A stretch of DNA of 64,000 nucleotides from positions 1 to 64,000 of the forward strand of contig NZ_RWKH01000003.1 in NCBI RefSeq assembly GCF_003984625.1. The letters are read 5' to 3'. Under the pieces are notes generated by a model that searched no databases, was not told the origin of the DNA, and was given only the letters and a program-made list of their open reading frames with translations. This stretch comes from Variovorax sp. DXTD-1. Lineage in GTDB: Bacteria > Pseudomonadota > Gammaproteobacteria > Burkholderiales > Burkholderiaceae_C. Positions within the stretch are counted from its first letter, which is position 1, and every line of letters starts with the position of its first letter. Both the position numbers and the translations under genes were made by a program. Shown here piece after piece: positions 51,534-60,634 of the stretch.

Positions 51534-52343
51534 ATGGCGATGCCGCCCATCGTCTTCTCGCACGGCAACAGCTTTCCGGCTAGCACCTACCGCGTCGTTC
51601 TCGACAGCCTGCGCAATCGCGGCTTCGAGGTCGACGCAATCGAGAAGTTCGGGCACGACCCGAAGTACCCCGTTACCGACAACTGGCCGCACCTGGTGCA
51701 GCAGCTGGCCGACTTTGCCCAGCAGCGCGCCGATCGCGCCGGCGGCCCGGTGTTTCTGGTCGGCCATTCGCTCGGCGGGTTTCTGAGCCTGATGTGCGCG
51801 GCGCTGCATCCGGCGCTCGCCTGTGGCGTGGTGCTGCTCGACTCGCCGATTCTGGGCGGCTGGCGCGCGAACACGCTGAACCTTGTGAAGCGCACCCCGC
51901 TGATGAAGACCGTGTCTCCCGGTGCCGTCAGCCGCAAGCGCAAGAACAGCTGGGCCCACCGGGAAGCAGTGTTCGAGCACTTCCGCAGCAAGAAGGCCTT
52001 TGCCAAGTGGGACGAGCAGGTGCTGCACGACTACATCGACCACGGCACATTCGACAGCGAAGACACGCGCGAACTGAGCTTCGACCGCAACGTGGAAACG
52101 GCCATCTACAACACCTTGCCCCACAACCTGGGCGCCCTGCTGCGCCGCCATCCGCTCAAATGCAAGGTGGCCTTTATCGGCGGGCGCCAGTCGGCCGAGA
52201 TGAAGCAGGTGGGCATGGCCATGACCCAGAAGGTGACCAAGGGGCGCATTGCAATGCTCGACGGCACGCACCTGTTTCCCATGGAAAAGCCGCTGGCCAC
52301 TGCAGCGGCCGTCGAGGCCGCGCTGCGCAATCTGCTGGACTGA
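51534..52343 (+). CDS. Alpha/beta hydrolase
   Basis: A 269-residue alpha/beta-fold hydrolase. The oxyanion strand FSHGNSFPASTYR, nucleophile elbow GHSLGGF and a late His in LDGTHLFPMEKP give a standard Ser-Asp-His triad. It has no signal peptide. The start ATG is 14 bp after the Anbu gene, so they are probably co-transcribed, which may link esterase action with protein turnover. The substrate is unknown. A response regulator gene follows after 10 bp. Confidence 0.85.
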   Translation: MAMPPIVFSHGNSFPASTYRVVLDSLRNRGFEVDAIEKFGHDPKYPVTDNWPHLVQQLADFAQQRADRAGGPVFLVGHSLGGFLSLMCAALHPALACGVVLLDSPILGGWRANTLNLVKRTPLMKTVSPGAVSRKRKNSWAHREAVFEHFRSKKAFAKWDEQVLHDYIDHGTFDSEDTRELSFDRNVETAIYNTLPHNLGALLRRHPLKCKVAFIGGRQSAEMKQVGMAMTQKVTKGRIAMLDGTHLFPMEKPLATAAAVEAALRNLLD

Positions 52344-52353
52344 TTGGAGCCCC

Positions 52354-53055
52354 ATGCCTTCCTCGCAATCGGCAGTGATCGAAGCGGTCTCCCTGAACCC
52401 TTCGCTGGTTGTCGAAGACGACCCCGCAATGCGCGAGCGCCTGGCCCGCGTGTTGGCCATGCTCGGCTACGGTGGGCCGCAGATCGCCTGGGCGGAGAGC
52501 ATTGCCTCGGCAAAGGAACTGCTTCGCACACAGAGCTTTGGGGTCGCGCTGGTCGACATCGGCCTGCCGGACGGCAGCGGGGTCGAACTCATCGGCTGGA
52601 TGCAGGCGGCCCATCCCAAGGTGCCTGCGGTGGTGATTTCAGCCTGGCGCACTGAAGAAACCATTTTTGCGGCGCTGCGAGCCGGCGCCATCGGCTACCT
52701 GCTGAAGGAGCGCGACGACCTCGAGCTCAGCATTGCGCTGCGCAGCATCGAACAAGGCGGCGCGCCGATCGACCCGGCCATTGCACGCCATATCCTCGCT
52801 TGGCTGGCAACGCAGCTGGCTTTGCCGGCGGTGGCGGCCGATGCGCCGGCCCCGCTTCCCGTGGCGCTGACACCGCGGGAGCAAAAGATTCTGGAACTGG
52901 TGGCGCAAGGGTTCAGCAACCGGAGCATGGCCGAGTCGCTGTCGATCTCCAGGCTGACGGTTGAATGCCACACCAAGAACATCTACCGCAAGCTGGCCGT
53001 CAACTCACGCACCGAGGCTGTCTACCAGGCCCGCAGGCACGGCTTGCTGCAGTGA
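52354..53055 (+). CDS. NarL/FixJ-type response regulator (paralogue A)
   Basis: A 233-residue regulator. Receiver residues D22/D23, D68 (ALVDIGLPDGSG), S96 and K118 are all intact. The LuxR-type HTH near the C-terminus (LTPREQKILELVAQGFSNRS, then LSISRLTVECHTKNIYRKLA) keeps the conserved pattern for DNA binding. It is highly like the gene at 56956, from the N-terminal AVSL to the linker. The adhesin lies just downstream on the opposite strand, and the sensor kinase at 54975 is the most likely partner. The ATG follows the hydrolase stop by 10 bp. Confidence 0.9.
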   Translation: MPSSQSAVIEAVSLNPSLVVEDDPAMRERLARVLAMLGYGGPQIAWAESIASAKELLRTQSFGVALVDIGLPDGSGVELIGWMQAAHPKVPAVVISAWRTEETIFAALRAGAIGYLLKERDDLELSIALRSIEQGGAPIDPAIARHILAWLATQLALPAVAADAPAPLPVALTPREQKILELVAQGFSNRSMAESLSISRLTVECHTKNIYRKLAVNSRTEAVYQARRHGLLQ

Positions 53056-53086
53056 GCGGCGCCGGCTTTTTTATTCTCTCCGCGGC

Positions 53087-54889
53087 TTACCAGGCGTAAC
53101 CCGCCTGCACGCGAGCGGCGACGCGGTTGCCGCTGCCGCTGCTGGTTGCGGTGGAAACACCCAGCCCCAGGTTGAAGTTGTCGCTGACCTGATAGCCAAA
53201 AGCAAAGCCGACGGCCGAAGCTCCGGCGTAGTTGCCCATGGCGGCCCCCATCCATTTCTTGCCCACGGCCAAGGTCGGCATCGAAGGCATGGCCAGTGCG
53301 GCCGCAACGCCTTGCGCTGCAAAGGCGTTGGCCTGGCTGGTCGCGTTGCTCACCGCCTGCTGCAGCTGGTTGACGTTGACGGCATCGGTGCCCAGCAGGC
53401 CGGGCGCGACATTCGCAATGCTGCGCAACAGACCGGTGGCGGCGTTGCCCACCGACACGGTGTTGTCGCGTTCCGCCACCGAACCCTGCCCCAGCGCGAC
53501 CGCGTTGCTGCCCGCTGCCAGCGTGTTGGCCCCCAGCGCCACGGCGTTGTTGCCTGTGGCCACCGCGTTGTTGCCGACGGCCGTGGTGGGGTCTGCCAGC
53601 GCCCTGGCGCCGGCACCAATGGCTACCGAACCCGCATGGCTGGCTTGTGCGCCGTTGCCGACGGCGACGGTGTCCTGGCCATTGGCCTGTGCATTGGTGC
53701 CCATCGACGTGCTGCCGGCACCGCTCGCGCCCGCCCCAGGCCCGCAGGCCACGGCGCCGCCCGCTCCCACCGCGCAGACCCCGCTGGACAGTGCCTGGTT
53801 CATCAAGGCCTGCAATGCGGTGACCTGCTGGACGGTGAAGTTGTTTGCCGTGGTGATGGCGGTCTGCTGGGCCTGCTGTACCTGGCCGACATTGGCAGCA
53901 TCGGTTGCCACCTGGCCTGCGCCGACGTTGCTGATGGTCGTGCCGGCGCCGCCATTCGCATTGAGTTGCAGCGATGTGCCACCCGCGCCGTACTGCGCCG
54001 AGTTCTGCGCCAGGCCGAGTGCGGAGTCGGCCGTGCCTTGTGCGGCCGCGGCTGCGGATGCCGCCGTGTTGGCTGTCTGCTGCACGGTGTACAGCTGGCT
54101 GCCGTTGACTGCATCGGTGCTTGCGGCGGTCACCGCTCCGGCGCTCACGTTGACCAGGCCACGCGTCTGGCCCGCGGTCCCGAAAGACACCGTGTTGGCC
54201 GCCGTGGCGACAGAATTCGCGCCGATGGCCACGCTGCCGTTCGCGCCGCTTGCAACCCGGCTGCCGGAACCCATCGCCACGCTGCCCGTGGCCAATGCGG
54301 CCGCGCCCGACGCGCCGCCGTTGGCGCCGCCGATCGCAGTGCTGCCGCTGCCGGATGCCACGGCGCCTTGGCTGGTGCCTGAAGCGCTCCCGATGGCTAT
54401 CGCGGAAGTGCCCGAAGCCTGCGCGCCGCTGCCACCTGCCGGTCCGGTGTTGCCGCAACACGCCGCGAGGGCTGTGCCTCCCGCACCGAGCGCAATCGCA
54501 CCGCCCGCCGAGGCTTGCGCGCCACGTCCTCCCGTGCCTCCCGTTCCCCCGGCGACGCCTTCGCCGCCAGTGCCACCACCGCCCACAGCCGTTGCGCCGT
54601 TCGCAGTTGCGCTGGCCCCTGCTCCGCCCGTGCCGCCGGTGCCACCGGCCGTTCCCAAGCCGCCATCGCCGCCCGCACCAAGTGCGGTGGCCCCGTCTCC
54701 CGAAACACTGGCCGCAGCGCCTCCCGTTCCCGCCGTTCCGTTGATGGTTTCGGGCCCGGCATTGCCCGCGGAGCCGTCGACAAATCCGGCCGCGTAGACG
54801 TTCCCTCCTGCCAGCAACGCGACCACAGACAGGCACCGCGCCGTGTACCAGCCGCCCAAGAAGCCGCCGGTGTGAATTCGTGTGGGCAT
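53087..54889 (-). CDS. Trimeric autotransporter adhesin (YadA-like) with Gly-rich head
   Basis: A 600-residue surface protein. A long signal peptide (TARCLSVVALLAGGNVYAAG) is followed by a head of ~150 residues very rich in Gly, Ala and Thr (GTAGTGG, GGTGGTGG units), then YadA-type head repeats such as SVAIGANSVATAANTVSFGT, a stalk with neck motifs ending near TDAVNVNQLQQAVS, and a C-terminal four-strand anchor (KKWMGAAMGNYAGASAVGFA, last residue Trp). Three copies would form one pore in the outer membrane. The start 54889 has AAGAAAG six bases upstream. It is divergent from a sensor kinase with an 85-bp AT-rich gap. Confidence 0.88.
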   Translation of the reverse strand: MPTRIHTGGFLGGWYTARCLSVVALLAGGNVYAAGFVDGSAGNAGPETINGTAGTGGAAASVSGDGATALGAGGDGGLGTAGGTGGTGGAGASATANGATAVGGGGTGGEGVAGGTGGTGGRGAQASAGGAIALGAGGTALAACCGNTGPAGGSGAQASGTSAIAIGSASGTSQGAVASGSGSTAIGGANGGASGAAALATGSVAMGSGSRVASGANGSVAIGANSVATAANTVSFGTAGQTRGLVNVSAGAVTAASTDAVNGSQLYTVQQTANTAASAAAAAQGTADSALGLAQNSAQYGAGGTSLQLNANGGAGTTISNVGAGQVATDAANVGQVQQAQQTAITTANNFTVQQVTALQALMNQALSSGVCAVGAGGAVACGPGAGASGAGSTSMGTNAQANGQDTVAVGNGAQASHAGSVAIGAGARALADPTTAVGNNAVATGNNAVALGANTLAAGSNAVALGQGSVAERDNTVSVGNAATGLLRSIANVAPGLLGTDAVNVNQLQQAVSNATSQANAFAAQGVAAALAMPSMPTLAVGKKWMGAAMGNYAGASAVGFAFGYQVSDNFNLGLGVSTATSSGSGNRVAARVQAGYAW

Positions 54890-54974
54890 AGACATCTTTC
54901 TTGAAAGCAAATAAAACAAGTAAGACGAAGTGTGTATTTCCGATTTCGACCAAGCCATCCCCGAAAGCTGGTAA

Positions 54975-56861
54975 TTGCCATACGAACGATCTCCCTCGCG
55001 GGCCGCGCGCCCAAGCCTCGCGGCATGGCTTGTTGCGCCGATCGGCGTCTGTTTCTTCCTCCTTCTTCTCTTGATTGCCGGAAAGGTGCTGGCGCAGCCT
55101 TCCCCTGAGCTGTACGTCGAAGCCGTGCGTGGCAGCGGTTGGGACCAGACCGCGCCGCCCTCCAGCGACTGGACGCCCGTCACCCTGCCCGACAGCTGGG
55201 CCGCGCGCTGGCCCGGCTTCGATGGCGTGGTCTGGTACCGGTTGACCTGGAACCAGCCCGCGCACGTTGCCGAAACCGGCCTGCTGCTGCACTACCTCAA
55301 CATGGCCGGTGCGGTGTCGCTCAACGGCACCCCCATCTGGCGCGACGAAAGCCTCGTCGAACCGCTGACGCGGGCCTGGAACAGCCCGCGCTACTGGCTG
55401 CTGGCGCCGCCGCTGCTGCGCGAGGGCCGCAACACGCTGCTGATACGGGTTTCGGGCCTTTCGGCCTATCAGGCAGGGCTCGGTCCGGTCAGCCTCGGTC
55501 CGCCGGCGGCCATGCAGGCGTCATACGGGCATGAGCGCCTCTTGCGCCGCGATCTCCAGATGCTCGGCCTGGCGGTGAGCGCGGCGGTGTCGGCCTTCTT
55601 CGCTGCGCTGTGGCTATTGCGGCGGCGCGAAACGGCCTATGGCTGGTTCGCGCTCATGTCGGTGCTGTGGCTGCTGTTCGGCTACAACCAGATCGCGACC
55701 AGCCCCTGGCCTTTTGCGAGCAACCACAGCTGGCAGGCGTCGAACACCTCGCTGCTGCTTCTGTTCAGCGTGTCTTATGCCGTTTTTGCGCTGCGCTTCT
55801 GCGAACACCGCATGCCGCGCCTGGAAGGCTTTGCGCTGCTGGTCGCGGTGGCCGGCGTGCTCGACCTGTGGCTTGCCGGCTCCGCGAACCTGGTCACTCA
55901 CCGCGCCCTGTGGACGCTGGTGGGCGGCCTCACGATCATTGCCGTGAACAGCGCCTCGCTGGTTCACGCCGCGCGGCACCGGGGCAGCCCCATGCGCTCG
56001 CTTGCGCCCTTCATGGCACTGTCGGCGGCAACCGGCGCGCACGACCTGCTGGTGTTCACCCAGGTGATCGACAGCAACATCTACTACACGACCATGTCCT
56101 CTTACGGCTTGCTGCTGGGCATGGCGCTGACGCAGGCCGGCCGCTTCGTGAGCAGCCTGAAGCGCATCGAGAACTTCAACACCGAGCTGATCGAGGAAGT
56201 GAACGCCGCCAAGTCGGAACTGGCCGCCACGCTTGCGCAGCAGCACGCGCTGGAGCTCGCGCATGCGCGCATCGGCGAGCGCGTCAATCTTGCGAGCGAC
56301 CTGCACGATGGCCTGGGCGGCATGCTGGTCGGCAGCATCGCAACGCTCGAGCGCAGGCCCGAGGAGCTTTCGGCACCGGCCCTGCTCGCCATGCTCAAGA
56401 GCCTGCGCGACGACTTGCGGCTCATCATCGACGCCACGGGCCGGCACGACGGCGCACGCGCGTTCGGCGAGCTGCTGGTGCCGCTGCGGCATCGCACTTC
56501 GCAGCTGCTCGACGCCAACGGCATCGACTGCCGGTGGCAGGTGTCAGGCATCGACACGCTGGAGCTGCCGCCCTCGCAAAGCCTCGACTTGCTGCGCTTT
56601 TTGCAGGAGGCGCTGACGAACACCCTCAAGCACAGCGGCGGCCGGCGTGTGGACGTAGCCGTAACCTGCGCCGGCGCCGACCTGCAACTGGACGTGCGCG
56701 ACGACGGCCAGGGCTTTGTCGTGGCAGACGCTGCCAAGGGCGGCGGCTCGGGGCTGCGCAGCCTGCACGCACGCGCCCGCAGGCTGGGCGCCGAGCTTCG
56801 GCTGGAGTCTCGCCCAGGTGCCACTCAGCTCACGTTGCGCATGCCTGTCAAGACGGGATAA
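54975..56861 (+). CDS. 7TM-type sensor histidine kinase (HisKA_3/NarX-like output)
   Basis: A 628-residue membrane kinase. After an N-terminal anchor, residues ~45-190 form a jelly-roll-like extracellular domain (7TMR-DISM type) and then seven hydrophobic helices. The HisKA_3 phospho-acceptor lies in LASDLHDGLGGMLVG, and the C-terminal ATPase has FLQEALTNTLKHSGG and DDGQGF. The start is TTG at 54975, since no ATG is found before the first anchor. Kinases of this type pair with NarL/LuxR regulators, two of which (52354 and 56956) flank it. It is divergent from the adhesin gene. Confidence 0.88.
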   Translation: MPYERSPSRAARPSLAAWLVAPIGVCFFLLLLLIAGKVLAQPSPELYVEAVRGSGWDQTAPPSSDWTPVTLPDSWAARWPGFDGVVWYRLTWNQPAHVAETGLLLHYLNMAGAVSLNGTPIWRDESLVEPLTRAWNSPRYWLLAPPLLREGRNTLLIRVSGLSAYQAGLGPVSLGPPAAMQASYGHERLLRRDLQMLGLAVSAAVSAFFAALWLLRRRETAYGWFALMSVLWLLFGYNQIATSPWPFASNHSWQASNTSLLLLFSVSYAVFALRFCEHRMPRLEGFALLVAVAGVLDLWLAGSANLVTHRALWTLVGGLTIIAVNSASLVHAARHRGSPMRSLAPFMALSAATGAHDLLVFTQVIDSNIYYTTMSSYGLLLGMALTQAGRFVSSLKRIENFNTELIEEVNAAKSELAATLAQQHALELAHARIGERVNLASDLHDGLGGMLVGSIATLERRPEELSAPALLAMLKSLRDDLRLIIDATGRHDGARAFGELLVPLRHRTSQLLDANGIDCRWQVSGIDTLELPPSQSLDLLRFLQEALTNTLKHSGGRRVDVAVTCAGADLQLDVRDDGQGFVVADAAKGGGSGLRSLHARARRLGAELRLESRPGATQLTLRMPVKTG

Positions 56862-56955
56862 ACGGGGCGATACAAATTGCAATCATCGGTAACAATGGCT
56901 GAAAATAAGTAAAAACGTCCCAGTTCATCGGCCCCAGCTTCAAAATGTCGAGCAA

Positions 56956-57642
56956 ATGTCAACTTCCTACCCGGAAGCCGTTGAAGCCGTTTCTCTGAGT
57001 CCGACGCTCGTCGTCGAGAACGATCCGTCGATGCAGGAACGTTTTCGCTACATCCTGTCGACGCTCGGATGCGACGAGCCCCAGATCGTCTGGACCGAGA
57101 GCGGTGAGACGGCCATGCAACTGCTCGAGAGCCAGCGCTTCGGTGTGGCTCTTGTGGACATCGGCTTGCCAGACGGCAGCGGGATCGAACTCATCGACTG
57201 GCTGCACGCCCACCAACCGAAAGTGCCCGCCGTCGCGGTTTCCGCAACGCGCACCGACGAAACCATTTTTTCAGCGCTGCGCGCTGGCGCGGTGGCCTAC
57301 CTGCTGAAGGAGCGCGACGATCTCGAGCTCAGCATCGGCCTGCGCAGCATCGAGCAAGGCGGCGCGCCGATCGACGCAGCCATTGCGCGGCGCATCCTGG
57401 CATGGGACTCGAGCCACGCGGCCGATTCGCCGGCCGATGATTCGGACACGACGCTGTCGCTGCGCGAACGCAAGATGCTCGAACTGGTGGTGCAAGGGCG
57501 CAGCTACAGCGACATTGCCGAAACGCTTTCGGCGCCCAAATTGGTGTTGGAGTGCCGCACCAAGGGCATCTACAGGAAACTGGCGCTCGGCTCGCGGGCC
57601 GAAGCGGCGCACGCGGGCGGCAAAGATTCCTTTTCGCGCTGA
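56956..57642 (+). CDS. NarL-type response regulator (paralogue B) with degenerate HTH
   Basis: A 228-residue regulator close to the one at 52354. The receiver is intact (D68, S96, K118), with N22 and D23 in the acidic pocket. The HTH differs from the usual: LSAPKLVLECRTKGIYRKL replaces the conserved LSISRLTVECHTKNIYRKL of its paralogue, losing the Thr-Val and the His that are nearly constant in LuxR-type recognition helices. It may bind another site or have lost DNA binding. It follows the sensor kinase after a 94-bp gap. Confidence 0.87.
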   Translation: MSTSYPEAVEAVSLSPTLVVENDPSMQERFRYILSTLGCDEPQIVWTESGETAMQLLESQRFGVALVDIGLPDGSGIELIDWLHAHQPKVPAVAVSATRTDETIFSALRAGAVAYLLKERDDLELSIGLRSIEQGGAPIDAAIARRILAWDSSHAADSPADDSDTTLSLRERKMLELVVQGRSYSDIAETLSAPKLVLECRTKGIYRKLALGSRAEAAHAGGKDSFSR

Positions 57643-57645
57643 GGC

Positions 57646-58470
57646 TTACTCCGCCCAGACCACCAAGCCGGTCCATGCCGTGGCCAGCACCACAATGCCA
57701 AAGGCGATGCGGTACCAAGCAAAGGGAATGAAGTTGTGCGTGCTGATGTACCGCAGCAGCCAGCGCACGCAGAGCCACGCGCTCAAAAACGAGAACACCA
57801 GCCCCACCGAGAACAGCGGAATGTCGGCCATCGACAGCAGCGCGCGCTCCTTGTAGAGGCTGTAGGCCCCGGCGCCGATGAGCGTCGGAATGGCAAGGAA
57901 GAACGAAAAATCGGTGGCCGCCTGGCGCGAGAGGCCCAGCAGCATGCCGCCGATGATGGTCGAGCCGCTGCGGCTGGTGCCCGGAATCATCGCGAAGCAC
58001 TGCACCAGGCCGACCTTGAGGGCGTCCCACGTCGTCATGTCGTCGACGTGCTCGATGCGCACCGAACCCGGCGGCCGCTTTTCGGCCCAGAGAATGATGA
58101 AGCCGCCGATGATGAAGGTGCTGGCCACCACCACGGGGGTGAAGAGGTGCGCCTTGATCATCTTGCCGAAGATGAGGCCCAGCACCACCGCGGGCAGAAA
58201 ACCGATCACCACGTTGATGGCCAGGCGCCTGGCCTTGGGCTGCCGCGGCAGCGCCACCACGGTGGAGTGGATCTTTTGCCAGTACACCAGGATCACCGCG
58301 AAGATCGCGCCCGTCTGAATGGCAATGTCGAACACCTTGGCCTTGGCATCGTCGAAGCCGAGCAGCGAGCCCGCAAGAATCAGATGCCCGGTCGACGAGA
58401 TCGGCAGAAATTCTGTCAGCCCCTCGACGATGCCCATGACAGCGGCCTTCACCAGCAAAACGATGTCCAC
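57646..58470 (-). CDS. uppP: Undecaprenyl-diphosphate phosphatase
   Basis: A 274-residue membrane enzyme that recycles the lipid carrier of cell wall synthesis and gives bacitracin resistance. The catalytic [17 protein letters not shown] lies near residue 15, and the second motif IPGTSRSG sits in a later loop. The start is GTG at 58470, because a strong AAAGGAG (58476-58482) lies five bases upstream; an earlier TTG at 58494 would place that site inside the gene. It converges with the regulator at 56956, only three bases apart. Confidence 0.95.
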   Translation of the reverse strand: MDIVLLVKAAVMGIVEGLTEFLPISSTGHLILAGSLLGFDDAKAKVFDIAIQTGAIFAVILVYWQKIHSTVVALPRQPKARRLAINVVIGFLPAVVLGLIFGKMIKAHLFTPVVVASTFIIGGFIILWAEKRPPGSVRIEHVDDMTTWDALKVGLVQCFAMIPGTSRSGSTIIGGMLLGLSRQAATDFSFFLAIPTLIGAGAYSLYKERALLSMADIPLFSVGLVFSFLSAWLCVRWLLRYISTHNFIPFAWYRIAFGIVVLATAWTGLVVWAE

Positions 58471-58475
58471 GCTTA

Positions 58476-58482
58476 CTCCTTT
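58476..58482 (-). promoter_or_regulatory. Ribosome binding site of uppP
   Basis: AAAGGAG on the minus strand five bases before GTG 58470. It decides the start in favour of the shorter protein. Confidence 0.85.
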
Positions 58483-58554
58483 AAAGAGCGCCAATTATGG
58501 CGAGGCATCGAGTCAGGCCGGGTTCAGGCGGCCCCGTGCGGCTGCGGGCTTTTG

Positions 58555-59217
58555 TCAGGAGCCGCGGCCCGAGCGCAGCCGCAGTGCCCGCACGGCGCTA
58601 TCGACCGTGGTCAATACCGGCAGGCCGCTGGCCTGCTCGCAAGCGGCACGCGCGCGCGCCATGCTGAACTGCGCCAGTGCAATGCGCGTGCAGCCGCGCT
58701 CGCGCAGGGCCTTTGCCTGCGCGGCAATCAGGGCGTCGTGCCGCGTGGTGTCGCCGGCATTCAGCGCGTCGAGCGCGCCTTCGGCCAAGGCGGGCTCCAA
58801 ATCGAAGCCGGGCGGAAACTCGGGCGGCATCGACGCCAGCGTGGCTGCGAAGGTCGCAATGAGGCCGAGCCGGCCCTGCCTTTCGCCTTGCGCCTGCACG
58901 GCCTCGGCCACCATCGCCTCGTTGGGCTTGAGCACCGGAATGCCCGCGTGCCGCTTTGCTACTGCCTCGATGCATGGGCCGAAGGCCGAGCAGGTGAAGA
59001 GAATGCCCCGCGCGCCGGTGTCGACCGCATACTGCGCGAGCCGCTGAAAGCGCTCGTGCATCGCAGCGTCGAGCCCCCGGCCGCCGCGTGCCAGGTCGGC
59101 CGAGAGGCTGTCGTCCAGCAGGTTCATGCGCTCGGCCTCGGGCCAGTCGCGCTCGAAGGCGGCGTTGATGGGCGCAACCGAATGCGAAAGCGCGTGGATC
59201 AGGGCGATGCGGGTCAT
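58555..59217 (-). CDS. Aspartate/glutamate racemase family protein
   Basis: A 220-residue Asp/Glu/hydantoin racemase superfamily protein. The two Cys that would act as acid and base are not clearly both present: C in GILFTCSAFGPCIEAVA is well placed, while the second site reads RGCTRIALAQFSMARA, with the Cys a few residues off. Family members racemise amino acids or hydantoins, or decarboxylate arylmalonates. The ATG 59217 start is chosen because the family begins with RIALIHALSHS. A truncated substrate-binding protein lies 13 bp upstream, so it may have belonged to an amino acid uptake operon. Confidence 0.82.
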   Translation of the reverse strand: MTRIALIHALSHSVAPINAAFERDWPEAERMNLLDDSLSADLARGGRGLDAAMHERFQRLAQYAVDTGARGILFTCSAFGPCIEAVAKRHAGIPVLKPNEAMVAEAVQAQGERQGRLGLIATFAATLASMPPEFPPGFDLEPALAEGALDALNAGDTTRHDALIAAQAKALRERGCTRIALAQFSMARARAACEQASGLPVLTTVDSAVRALRLRSGRGS

Positions 59218-59230
59218 GCGGGAGCGGCTG

Positions 59231-59831
59231 TCAGATGCCCTTGGACGACGGATTGGCAAAGGCCTCCTTCGTCTCGGCGTTGAGCGGGTAGTTGATGTTG
59301 ATGCCCTTGGGCGGAATGGGCGACATGAACCACTTGTTGTAGAGCTTTTCCATTTCGCCCGACTTCATCATGCCCGACACCACGCGGTCGACCAGCGCCT
59401 TGAAGGCCGGGTCGTCCTTGCGGAACGTGAGCGACTGGTTCTCGGTGCGCAGGCTCTCGCCGGCAATGACAAAGTCCTTCGGGTTGCGCGCGTTCGCGAT
59501 CTGGCCGGCCAGCAGGATGTCGTCGAGCACAAAGGCCTGCGCCCTGCCGCTTTCCACCAGCAGGACGAATCGCTGTGGTCCTTGCCGCCGAGGTTGTTCA
59601 CTTCGAGGTTGCGGCCCTTGTCCGCCTCGCGCAGCAGGCGGAACGAGGTGGTGCCGGTGGTGGTGGCCACCGTCTTGCCCTGCAGGTCGGCAATGCTCTT
59701 GATGCCTGAATCGGCCTTGACCAGCATGCGCACGTTGTAGCGAAAGATGTCGGGCGAGAACGCCACCTGCTTCTGGCGCTCGACCAGGTTGGTGGTGGAG
59801 CCGCACTCGATGTCGACCGTGCCGTTCTGGC
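59231..59831 (-). pseudogene. Truncated and frameshifted amino-acid ABC transporter substrate-binding protein
   Basis: The C-terminal two thirds of a glutamate/aspartate-type periplasmic binding protein. The upstream part reads NGTVDIECGSTTNLVERQKQ, VAFSPDIFRYNVRMLVKADS and GGKDHSDS in one frame, and FVLLVESGRAQAFVLDDIL to the end in another. One base is missing near 59564 (a TTC codon reads as TC). The signal peptide and the first ~100 residues are absent; the frame stops making sense at about 59831, where a second truncated gene begins on the opposite strand. It is therefore a remnant, unless the frameshift is a sequencing error. Confidence 0.8.
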
Positions 59832-60520
59832 TATGCGGGCTGGCCGCAGCTGAAGGAAGCCTTTGCCGGCGACATGGGCCTGGGCACCGAAACTTACGGC
59901 GGGCGCGCCAAGCAGCTCATCGGCCGCGCGCAGGACAGGAGCCTCACGGGCGAGATGTTCGAAGTGCAGCGCCGCAACCTGGAGGCCACGCACCAGCAAA
60001 GCGAGCAGGCGCTGCAGAAGGCCTGCGCATTGATCGAGAAGGCGCCCGCGGTGCACGCGGCAGGGTTCAGGGCCTGCTTTCCGATCGCGTTCTCGTTCGT
60101 CTATGTGTACCGGCTCTTTCGCGCCAGCGTGCACCTGGTAGACGGCCAAGGCGGCTCGCTCGAAATGCAGCAGCGCGCCTTTGCCAAGGGCGATGCGCTG
60201 GTGGTGGCCAGCTTCATGCCCTACTCGCGCGAGGCGCTGCAGGTGGCAGAAGCGGCCAAGGCGGCGGGCTGCCGCATCGTTGCCATTACCGATAGCATGG
60301 CTTCGCCGCTGTCGCTGCTGGCGGACGAAACACTGCTCTTCACGATCAACAGCCCCTCGTTTTTCCCTCGGTGGCGGCCGGCGTGGCCGTGACCGAGGCG
60401 CTGGTCGAACTGCTTGCAAGCCGGGCGGGCAAGCCGGTGATCCGGCGCATCGACCAAGCGGAGGCGCAGCTGTTCGAGTCGGGCGCGTACCTGGTGCCGC
60501 CGGTGGCGCGCGGCAACTAG
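59823..60520 (+). pseudogene. Truncated and frameshifted RpiR-family regulator
   Basis: A MurR/RpiR-type regulator lacking the first ~45 residues of its HTH domain; the readable part begins GYAGWPQLKEAFAGDMGLG. The SIS domain follows (FAKGDALVVASFMPYSREAL, then GCRIVAITDSMASPLSLLAD). Near 60367 a C is missing from a CCC run, so the frame shifts; the end VAVTEALVELLASRAGKPVI to ARGN is in another frame. It abuts the remnant substrate-binding gene head to head at ~59825, as though a deletion removed both 5' ends. Not functional as read. Confidence 0.78.
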
Positions 60521-60620
60521 AAAACTAGGTACGGCCGACCAATCGCATGCTGCGGTGCCGCATTGCGGAACCCGATCAAAACCGCACGGTCAAACAGCAG
60601 TCGCCGCTTTGTGTTGCGAC

Positions 60621-60626
60621 AGGAGG
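60621..60626 (+). promoter_or_regulatory. Ribosome binding site of the SPW-repeat gene
   Basis: A perfect AGGAGG lies eight bases before ATG 60635 and only two before ATG 60629, so the later start is preferred. Confidence 0.8.
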
Positions 60627-60634
60627 TAATGACC

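Noticed and set aside
53022..55292. A 756-codon frame overlapping the adhesin in another phase
   Set aside because: The Arg/Gly/Gln-rich product is a by-product of the Gly-rich repeats; the adhesin frame has a signal peptide, YadA repeats and membrane anchor.
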